From contig NZ_BLKW01000004.1 of assembly GCF_010723305.1 (NCBI RefSeq), positions 620,001 through 684,000 of the forward strand: a stretch of 64,000 bases of DNA, read 5' to 3'. Positions 57,877 through 64,000 of this stretch are shown one piece after another. Source of the DNA: Mycobacterium botniense. GTDB lineage: Bacteria; Actinomycetota; Actinomycetes; Mycobacteriales; Mycobacteriaceae. How positions within the stretch are numbered: the stretch's first letter is position 1; each line of letters begins with the position of its first letter. The translations under genes and the position numbers were made by a program. Under the pieces are notes generated by a model. That model was not told the DNA's origin. It saw nothing but the letters and a program-made list of their open reading frames with translations, and searched no databases.

Positions 57877-60669
57877 GTGGTAGACGGTGTTCAATCTTCA
57901 GACCTATCCAAAGAGCCTACTCAGCAGGAGGACCTGCCGGATCGCCTGAGGGTCCATTCGCTGGCACGGGAGCTGGGAACCACCAGCCAGCGGGTGCTCG
58001 ACGCGCTGACCAAGCTCGGCGGGCGGATGCGAAGCGCGCATTCCAGCCTGGATCGCGCCGAAGCGGCCCGGGTGCGCGATTTGCTCGTCAGCACTGGCGA
58101 TGTGGCCGAACGCGCAGATCTTCCCGGTGATGCCAGGCCTGACGAGGTCAGCGAGACCGGTGCACCCGAATCGCGGCCGGTGCCGGAGAACACGGGTCCG
58201 CGGCCCGAGTACATGCCTTTGTTCGTCGCACCGAAACCGATCGAGGCCGACGAGCCCGATGACTTCGACGACAGTGACGACATCGAAATCGGCGAAGAAG
58301 AACAGGCGCAGCGGCCGGCTAGCCGCCGGCGGCGGCGCGGCCGTCGCGGGCGTGGTCGTGGGCGCGGCGAGCAAGGCGGATCCGATGAGCGGAGCCGGGA
58401 CGGCGACGAGGACATCGGCGAGGAAGACGCCTACCCGCGGGATGCCGAGGCGAGTGGATCTGAGGACGCCGACAGTGGTGAGTCCGATGAGATCGATGAG
58501 GATGACAACGGTGCGCCGGAGGTGAGCACTCGGCGCCGCCGTCGGCGTCGCCGCCGTAAATCCGGTTCCGGTGACGACAACGACGCTGGCCCATCCGGTC
58601 CGCTGCCCGACGATCCACCCAACACAGTGGTGCACGAGCGGGTACCGCGCACAGCCGACAAGCCGGACGTGCAGGATAACGGCGCAGACGGCGTCGAGAT
58701 CCAGGGCATCGACGGCTCGACCCGGCTGGAGGCCAAACGACAGCGCCGTCGCGACGGCCGCGACGCCAGCCGGCGGCGGCCTCCGGTGTTGAGCGAAGCC
58801 GAATTCCTGGCCCGCAGGGAGGCTGTGGAACGGGTGATGGTGGTGCGCGACAAAGTCCGCACCGAGCCGCCGCACCAGGGAGAGCGGTACACCCAGATCG
58901 CGGTGCTGGAAGACGGTATCGTCGTCGAGCATTTTGTGACGTCGGCAGCCTCTGCTTCCCTGGTGGGCAACATCTATTTGGGAATCGTGCAGAATGTGCT
59001 GCCTTCGATGGAGGCGGCATTCGTCGACATCGGTCGTGGCCGCAACGGCGTCCTCTACGCCGGTGAAGTGAATTGGGAAGCCGCCGGATTGGGTGGCGAC
59101 AACCGCAAGATCGAACAGGCACTCAAACCGGGCGACTACGTGATGGTGCAGGTCAGCAAAGACCCGGTCGGGCACAAGGGTGCCCGGCTTACCACTCAAG
59201 TGTCGTTGGCTGGCCGTTACCTGGTGTATGTGCCGGGCGCGTCGTCGACCGGGATCAGCCGCAAACTCCCCGACACCGAACGTCAGCGGCTCAAGGAGAT
59301 TCTGCGAGAGGTGGTGCCGGACGATGCCGGAGTGATCATCCGCACCGCGTCCGAGGGTGTCAAAGAAGAGGACATTCGCGCCGACATCACACGGCTGCAG
59401 GAGCGCTGGAACCAGATCCAGGCCCAGGCCGCCGAGGCCAAAGAGAAAGCCGCGGGCGCTGCGGTGGCGCTCTACGAAGAGCCTGACGTGCTGGTCAGGG
59501 TCATTCGCGACCTGTTCAACGAGGACTTCGCCGAGCTCATCGTCTCCGGTGACGAGGCCTGGCGCACCATCAACGAGTATGTGAATTCGGTTGCCCCCGA
59601 TCTGGTTTCGAAACTCACCAAATACCAACCTGCCACGGAGGGCGGGCCGGACGTTTTCGCGGTTCATCGCATCGACGAGCAGCTCGCCAAGGCGATGGAA
59701 CGCAAGGTGTGGTTGCCCTCGGGCGGCACGCTGGTCATCGACCGGACTGAGGCGATGACAGTGATCGACGTCAACACCGGTAAGTTCACCGGCTCGGGCG
59801 GCAACCTGGAGCAAACGGTCACTAAGAACAACCTTGAGGCCGCCGAAGAAATCGTGCGGCAGCTGCGGTTGCGCGATATCGGCGGCATTGTGGTCATCGA
59901 CTTCATCGACATGGTGCTGGAATCCAACCGCGACTTGGTGCTGCGCCGGTTAACCGAGGCGCTGGCCCGTGACCGCACCCGCCACCAGGTTTCCGAGGTC
60001 ACGTCGCTGGGTCTGGTCCAGCTGACCCGCAAGCGGCTGGGAACCGGGCTGATCGAGGCGTTCTCCACACCCTGCCCGCACTGCGGCGGGCGCGGGATCG
60101 TGTTGCACGCCGACCCGGTCGACTCAGCGCAGGTGGCTGGGCGCAAGGGCGACTCCGGCCGGCGCAGCCGGCGGTCGAAGCGGGCCCGCCCGGACGAGCC
60201 GGTGGTGGCGAAGGTGCCCGCGCACACTCCGGGTGAACATCCGCTCTTTAAAGCGATGGCCGCAGCCAATGGCCGCCGCGACGGCGAACCCGACCAGGCC
60301 GAGGAGGAGCTCGGCGAAGAGATCGTGGCGTCCGCGGGCGGCCAGGCTGTGGACGTGCGGACTGAGCGGGAGGTTGTGCGGGAGGTCGCCGAAGAAGACC
60401 TGGACGACACCGACGACGAGGATTTCGAGGACAGCGATGAGGACGATGAGGTCGAGCTTGACGACGAGGACCTCGATGACGACCTCGAATTGGACGACGA
60501 CCTTGACGTCGACGACGATGCCGATGAGGACCCGGCTGACGAGGACATCGCCGACGCCGGGGAGGAGGAGACGGTGACAGCCCAAAACCCTGTCCCGGTC
60601 GTTGTGCCCGGGCCGCGCCGACGCCGCGCCGCGGCCCGGCCCGCAGGCCCACCGAGCCACCGCGACTGA
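57877..60669 (+). CDS. rne: Ribonuclease E/G
   Basis: 930 aa. GTG 57877 with SD GAGGAG. Order: IF2-N-like helical module LRVHSLARELGTTSQRVLDALTKLGG (about 24-70); acidic and Arg-rich disordered regions (RRRRRGRRGRGRGRGEQGG-type and [10 protein letters not shown] blocks, about 145-235); conserved S1 domain (about 330-420: YTQIAVLEDGIVVEHFV, NIYLGIVQNVLPSMEAAFVDIGRGRNGVLYAGEV); 5' sensor and DNase I-like region; catalytic Asp631 (DVNTGKF) and Asp675 (VVIDFIDM); zinc-link Cys733/Cys736 (CPHC); acidic tail about 830-900 and a basic C-terminal RRRRAAARPAGPP motif. Core enzyme of mRNA decay and rRNA maturation. Confidence 0.96.
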   Translation: MVDGVQSSDLSKEPTQQEDLPDRLRVHSLARELGTTSQRVLDALTKLGGRMRSAHSSLDRAEAARVRDLLVSTGDVAERADLPGDARPDEVSETGAPESRPVPENTGPRPEYMPLFVAPKPIEADEPDDFDDSDDIEIGEEEQAQRPASRRRRRGRRGRGRGRGEQGGSDERSRDGDEDIGEEDAYPRDAEASGSEDADSGESDEIDEDDNGAPEVSTRRRRRRRRRKSGSGDDNDAGPSGPLPDDPPNTVVHERVPRTADKPDVQDNGADGVEIQGIDGSTRLEAKRQRRRDGRDASRRRPPVLSEAEFLARREAVERVMVVRDKVRTEPPHQGERYTQIAVLEDGIVVEHFVTSAASASLVGNIYLGIVQNVLPSMEAAFVDIGRGRNGVLYAGEVNWEAAGLGGDNRKIEQALKPGDYVMVQVSKDPVGHKGARLTTQVSLAGRYLVYVPGASSTGISRKLPDTERQRLKEILREVVPDDAGVIIRTASEGVKEEDIRADITRLQERWNQIQAQAAEAKEKAAGAAVALYEEPDVLVRVIRDLFNEDFAELIVSGDEAWRTINEYVNSVAPDLVSKLTKYQPATEGGPDVFAVHRIDEQLAKAMERKVWLPSGGTLVIDRTEAMTVIDVNTGKFTGSGGNLEQTVTKNNLEAAEEIVRQLRLRDIGGIVVIDFIDMVLESNRDLVLRRLTEALARDRTRHQVSEVTSLGLVQLTRKRLGTGLIEAFSTPCPHCGGRGIVLHADPVDSAQVAGRKGDSGRRSRRSKRARPDEPVVAKVPAHTPGEHPLFKAMAAANGRRDGEPDQAEEELGEEIVASAGGQAVDVRTEREVVREVAEEDLDDTDDEDFEDSDEDDEVELDDEDLDDDLELDDDLDVDDDADEDPADEDIADAGEEETVTAQNPVPVVVPGPRRRRAAARPAGPPSHRD

Positions 60670-60692
60670 GGAGGGGGCGGGCCTGAGCCGGT

Positions 60693-60722
60693 TTGACCGC
60701 TTAGCTGCTGGTCACGTACCCT
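60693..60722 (+). promoter_or_regulatory. SigA promoter of rplU-rpmA-obg
   Basis: TTGACC (60693-60698), 18-bp spacer, TACCCT (60717-60722). Start near 60729, leaving a 95-nt leader before rplU. The 155-bp gap between rne and rplU holds no gene; in M. tuberculosis dctA lies here on the other strand. Confidence 0.6.
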
Positions 60723-60824
60723 AGAGCAGTTGCCGCTCGGCCGGTACATCCCCAGATCCACCCTCGCCCCGTCCGGTAGCACGCGCGCGAAACGACGACC
60801 ACGAAGGAAAAGGCAGACCCAGCG

Positions 60825-61136
60825 ATGGCGACCTACGCAATCGTCAAAACCGGCGGTAAACAGTACAAGGTGGCGGCGGGAGATGTGCTCAAGGTCGAGA
60901 AACTCGACGTAGAGCCGGGCGCGACGGTGTCGCTGCCGGCGGCCCTGGTGGTAGACGGCTCCAGCGTCACCACAGATGCCAAGGCGCTAGCCAAAGTCTC
61001 GGTGACCGGCGAGGTGCTCGAGCACATCAAGGGCCCCAAGATCCGTATTCATAAGTTCAAGAACAAGACCGGCTACCACAAGCGTCAGGGACACCGCCAG
61101 CAGCTGACGGTCCTGAAGGTCACCGGTATCAAGTAG
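60825..61136 (+). CDS. rplU: 50S ribosomal protein L21
   Basis: 103 aa. [28 protein letters not shown] at the start and the L21 signature [25 protein letters not shown] near residues 69-93. SD GAAGGAAAAGG upstream. Heads the rplU-rpmA-obg operon common to bacteria, 15 bp before rpmA. Confidence 0.98.
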   Translation: MATYAIVKTGGKQYKVAAGDVLKVEKLDVEPGATVSLPAALVVDGSSVTTDAKALAKVSVTGEVLEHIKGPKIRIHKFKNKTGYHKRQGHRQQLTVLKVTGIK

Positions 61137-61151
61137 CGGAGGCGACGAGAC

Positions 61152-61418
61152 ATGGCACACAAAAAGGGCGCTTCCAGCTCACGCAACGGCCGTGATTCCG
61201 CCGCACAGCGCCTCGGCGTCAAGCGTTTCGGTGGCCAGATCGTCAAGGCTGGTGAGATCTTGGTGCGCCAGCGCGGCACCAAATTCCATCCCGGCGTGAA
61301 CGTCGGCCGCGGCGGCGATGACACTCTGTTCGCCAAGGCCGCCGGGGCTGTGGAGTTCGGTGTCAGGCGTGGCCGCAAAACCGTCAGTGTCGTGCCGGTC
61401 GGGCCGGGCGGAGCCTAG
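61152..61418 (+). CDS. rpmA: 50S ribosomal protein L27
   Basis: 88 aa. [48 protein letters not shown] is the L27 signature; the N-terminus reaches the peptidyl-transferase centre. There is no Firmicute-type cleavable N-terminal extension. SD GGAGG before the ATG. Followed by obg after 102 bp. Confidence 0.98.
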   Translation: MAHKKGASSSRNGRDSAAQRLGVKRFGGQIVKAGEILVRQRGTKFHPGVNVGRGGDDTLFAKAAGAVEFGVRRGRKTVSVVPVGPGGA

Positions 61419-61520
61419 CTTTTCCACACGGGCTCGAAGCGACATCGACGTTTTGCCGACGCCCCCGTTTCTTGCGCACAACGTCGATTTCCGTTCACGG
61501 GTTGAAGGTGAGAAGACCCG

Positions 61521-62969
61521 ATGCCTCAATTTGTTGATCGCGTGGTCATCCACGTGCGGGCAGGTTCCGGCGGTAACGGCTGCGCCTCGGTCCGTCGCGA
61601 GAAATACAAGCCGCTCGGCGGGCCCGACGGTGGTAACGGCGGCCGCGGCGGCAGCGTGGTGTTGGTCGTCGATCCGCAAGTGCACACCCTGCTCGATTTC
61701 CACTTTCGCCCGCATGTCGTCGCGCCGTCGGGCAAGCACGGTATGGGCGGCAACCGCGACGGCGCTGCCGCCGCCGACCTGGAGGTCAAGGTGCCCGACG
61801 GCACCGTGGTGCTCGACGCAGACGGTCGGGTGCTCGCCGACCTGGTCGGCGCCGGGACCCGGTTCGAGGCCGCCGCCGGTGGCCGCGGCGGGCTCGGTAA
61901 TGCTGCGCTGGCATCACGCACCCGCAAGGCACCGGGGTTCGCGCTGCGGGGCGAAAAGGGGCAGGCGCGCGAGCTTACGCTGGAGCTCAAGACGGTTGCC
62001 GACGTCGGCCTGATCGGATTTCCGTCGGCCGGGAAATCTTCGCTGGTATCTGCGATTTCGGCGGCCAAGCCCAAGATCGCCGACTATCCGTTCACCACCC
62101 TGGTGCCCAATCTCGGAGTGGTGTCAGCGGGGGAGGATACTTTCACCGTCGCCGATGTGCCCGGTCTGATCCCCGGCGCATCCCGGGGCCGCGGCCTGGG
62201 TCTGGACTTCCTGCGGCACATCGAGAGGTGCGCAGTGCTGGTGCACGTTGTTGACTGTGCCACCGCCGAGCCAGGCCGTGATCCGGTCTCCGACATCGAG
62301 GCACTGGAAGCCGAACTCGCAGCGTATACGCCCACCCTGCGCGGGGATGCGGGCCTGGGTGATCTTGCTGAGCGGCGCCGGGCGGTGGTGCTCAACAAGA
62401 TCGACGTGCCAGAGGCGCGCGAACTCGCCGACTTCGTCCGCGACAGCATCGCTGAACGCGGGTGGCCAGTTTTCGCTGTTTCAACGGTCACTCGAGAAGG
62501 ATTGCAGCCCTTGGTTTTTGCACTGAGGGACATGGTTACCGCCTACCGTGAAGCCCAGCCGAAGCCGGTGCTGCGCCGACCGGTCATCCGGCCGATACCC
62601 GTCGATGACACCGGCTTCACCGTCGAACCTGACCCGCAGCAGCCGGGTGGTTTCGTGGTGCGCGGTGCACGGCCCGAGCGCTGGATCGACCAGACCGACT
62701 TCGACAACGACGAGGCTGTCGGCTACCTCGCCGACCGGTTGGCGCGCCTGGGTGTCGAAGATGAGCTGTTGCGGCTGGGTGCGCAGCCCGGTTGCGCGGT
62801 GACCATCGCCGATGTGACGTTCGATTGGGAACCGCAGACCCCTGCGGGTGGCGACGTCGTGATGTCGGCTCGGGGCACCGACACACGCCTGGAGCGCACC
62901 ACGCGGGTGGGTGCCGCCGAGCGCAAGGCTGCCCGCCGGCGACGCCGGGAGCGCGGTGACCGACCATGA
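61521..62969 (+). CDS. obg: GTPase Obg (CgtA)
   Basis: 482 aa. Gly-rich Obg fold (1-158: [40 protein letters not shown]), G domain with P-loop GFPSAGKSS (166-174), [21 protein letters not shown] and NKIDV, OCT domain (about 350-430: [29 protein letters not shown]), and a basic Arg-rich tail. Ribosome assembly GTPase. The stop overlaps an ATG at 62966. Confidence 0.97.
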   Translation: MPQFVDRVVIHVRAGSGGNGCASVRREKYKPLGGPDGGNGGRGGSVVLVVDPQVHTLLDFHFRPHVVAPSGKHGMGGNRDGAAAADLEVKVPDGTVVLDADGRVLADLVGAGTRFEAAAGGRGGLGNAALASRTRKAPGFALRGEKGQARELTLELKTVADVGLIGFPSAGKSSLVSAISAAKPKIADYPFTTLVPNLGVVSAGEDTFTVADVPGLIPGASRGRGLGLDFLRHIERCAVLVHVVDCATAEPGRDPVSDIEALEAELAAYTPTLRGDAGLGDLAERRRAVVLNKIDVPEARELADFVRDSIAERGWPVFAVSTVTREGLQPLVFALRDMVTAYREAQPKPVLRRPVIRPIPVDDTGFTVEPDPQQPGGFVVRGARPERWIDQTDFDNDEAVGYLADRLARLGVEDELLRLGAQPGCAVTIADVTFDWEPQTPAGGDVVMSARGTDTRLERTTRVGAAERKAARRRRRERGDRP

Positions 62970-63019
62970 CCCGCGCCGGCGACGATACGGAGCGAAGCGA
63001 TGCCGAGGAGCGGCGCTCG

Positions 63020-64000
63020 ATGACCCACGTCGCGCGGGAAGCCATCCGCAGCGCGCGCCGGGTCGTGGTCAAGGTCGGCACCTCCGCGCTGACCACGCGA
63101 AGCGGGGTGTTCGACACCGCCCGACTGGCCGGGCTCGCGGACGCGATCGAGGCCCGGATGAAAGCCGGTTCCGATGTGGTGATCGTGTCTTCGGGAGCCA
63201 TCGCCGCCGGCATCGAGCCGCTCGGTTTATCACGTCGCCCAACGGATCTGGCAACCAAACAGGCAGCGGCGAGCGTCGGGCAGGTCGCGCTGGTGAACGC
63301 GTGGAGCGCGGCGTTCGCCCGCTACGGGCGGACCGTGGGGCAGGTGTTGCTGACTTCTCATGACATTTCGATGCGAGTGTCCCACACCAACGCTCAGCGC
63401 ACGTTGGACCGGCTCCGGGCCTTACAAGCGGTGGCGATCGTCAACGAGAACGACACGGTGGCCACCAATGAGATTCGGTTCGGCGACAATGATCGCCTTT
63501 CCGCGTTGGTGGCGCACTTGGTCGGTGCTGACGCCCTGGTGTTGCTCTCCGACATCGACGGTCTCTACGACTCAGATCCGCGCAAGGGGGCTGCACGGTT
63601 CATCGCCGAGGTATCCGGGCCCGCCGATTTGGCTGGTGTGGTCGCCGGTCGCGGCGGCCACTTGGGCACCGGGGGGATGGCCTCCAAGGTGTCGTCGGCG
63701 CTTTTGGCGGCCGATGCCGGGGTACCGGTGCTGTTGGCCGCCGCCGCCGACGCCGCCACCGCGCTGGCTGATGCGTCGGTGGGCACGGTTTTTGCCGCCC
63801 GGCCGGTCCGGATGTCCGCGCGCCGATTCTGGGTGCGCTACGCAGCGGAGTGTGCCGGCTCGCTGATCCTTGACGAGGGGGCGGTGCATGCCGTCGTGCG
63901 CCAACGCCGTTCGCTATTGCCGGCTGGTATTACCGCGGTCTCGGGCCGTTTTCACGGTGGCGATGTCGTCGAACTCCGCGGTCCCGATACCACGGTGGTG
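63020..64000 (+). CDS. proB: Glutamate 5-kinase, 3'-truncated by the window
   Basis: First step of proline synthesis. The frame stays open to the right edge: 327 residues are visible out of about 370. ATG 63020 with AGGAG nine bases upstream matches the known N-terminus ([19 protein letters not shown]); ATG 62966, overlapping the obg stop, would add 18 residues and is possible. Kinase motifs: [72 protein letters not shown] and GTGGMASKV. The beginning of the C-terminal PUA domain ([22 protein letters not shown]) is present, so only its end is missing. Confidence 0.95.
   Translation, partial: MTHVAREAIRSARRVVVKVGTSALTTRSGVFDTARLAGLADAIEARMKAGSDVVIVSSGAIAAGIEPLGLSRRPTDLATKQAAASVGQVALVNAWSAAFARYGRTVGQVLLTSHDISMRVSHTNAQRTLDRLRALQAVAIVNENDTVATNEIRFGDNDRLSALVAHLVGADALVLLSDIDGLYDSDPRKGAARFIAEVSGPADLAGVVAGRGGHLGTGGMASKVSSALLAADAGVPVLLAAAADAATALADASVGTVFAARPVRMSARRFWVRYAAECAGSLILDEGAVHAVVRQRRSLLPAGITAVSGRFHGGDVVELRGPDTTVV

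Noticed and set aside
57904..59814. 636-codon minus-strand open frame opposite rne
   Set aside because: Antisense shadow of GC-rich rne codons: no SD, no homology, His/Asp-rich composition typical of reverse complements.
62966..63900. Apparent frame break in proB (two overlapping short open frames)
   Set aside because: Manual translation shows a single uninterrupted ProB frame to the window edge; the short frames are shadows.

Overview
The window is a 64 kb piece of a mycobacterial chromosome. Protein sequence and gene order match, gene by gene and in reverse orientation, the Mycobacterium tuberculosis block I remember as Rv2502c to Rv2439c (accD1 to proB). DNA is GC-rich throughout. GTG starts and 4-base ATGA/GTGA stop-start overlaps are common, and typically mycobacterial genes are present (rpfE, glbO, PlsB2, NAD-GDH, mycothiol-linked DsbA, ctaJ). 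The species cannot be fixed from sequence alone. There is no integrase, transposase, CRISPR array or phage gene. Comparisons with M. tuberculosis are from memory, not from a search.

Layout. (1) 1-9427: a leucine/branched-chain catabolic cluster: accD1 (left-truncated), accA1, fadE19, a MaoC hydratase, a CitE-like lyase, then BkdA-BkdB-BkdC (branched-chain keto acid dehydrogenase). Together they can take leucine to acetyl-CoA and acetoacetate; the lyase and hydratase may also handle itaconate. (2) 9493-17679: echA14, tRNA-Arg, lipQ, then a tightly coupled lipid operon (WS/DGAT acyltransferase, HAD-PlsC fusion, PlsB2) preceded by an inverted repeat and a short leader reading frame, and closed by a strong stem-loop. 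(3) 17805-22342: a CopD-CtaG membrane protein, a second SSB, and EttA. (4) 22392-32654: giant NAD-glutamate dehydrogenase with a thioesterase and an unknown protein; on the minus strand glbO-aglA, a DUF2563 protein and a probable gene remnant; then an HNH protein, cytochrome aa3 subunit CtaJ and a DUF5130 protein. (5) 32744-39156: pepN, an Rv2466c-type thioredoxin-fold protein with an altered active site (CPWA), rpiB, nei1, lipP, tRNA-Gly and tRNA-Pro. (6) 39213-44436: proteostasis genes tig, clpP1, clpP2, clpX, with mmuM inserted on the minus strand. (7) 44893-50224: korA-korB (2-oxoglutarate:ferredoxin oxidoreductase), mobA, a 1.1 kb gene-poor AT-richer stretch with a perfect CRP-type operator, then rpfE. 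(8) 50321-64000: a saccharopine-dehydrogenase-like reductase, a DUF937 protein, valS-folC-DUF4233-ndkA, rne with a long structured leader, rplU-rpmA-obg and proB (cut by the right edge).

Most of the window is ordinary, conserved chromosome. I did not find a new defence or mobile system. The signals most worth checking are regulatory: the leader of the glycerolipid operon (IR, hairpin, 23-codon ORF), a stem directly abutting the rne ribosome binding site, the CRP site and gene-poor region before rpfE, a palindrome wrapped around the -10 of ettA, a candidate ClgR box before clpP1P2, and several apparently leaderless genes. Relative to M. tuberculosis the block lacks the vapBC38/PE_PGRS insert, the IS copy, two MFS genes and dctA, and carries CtaG-like and DUF937 genes not expected at these sites.
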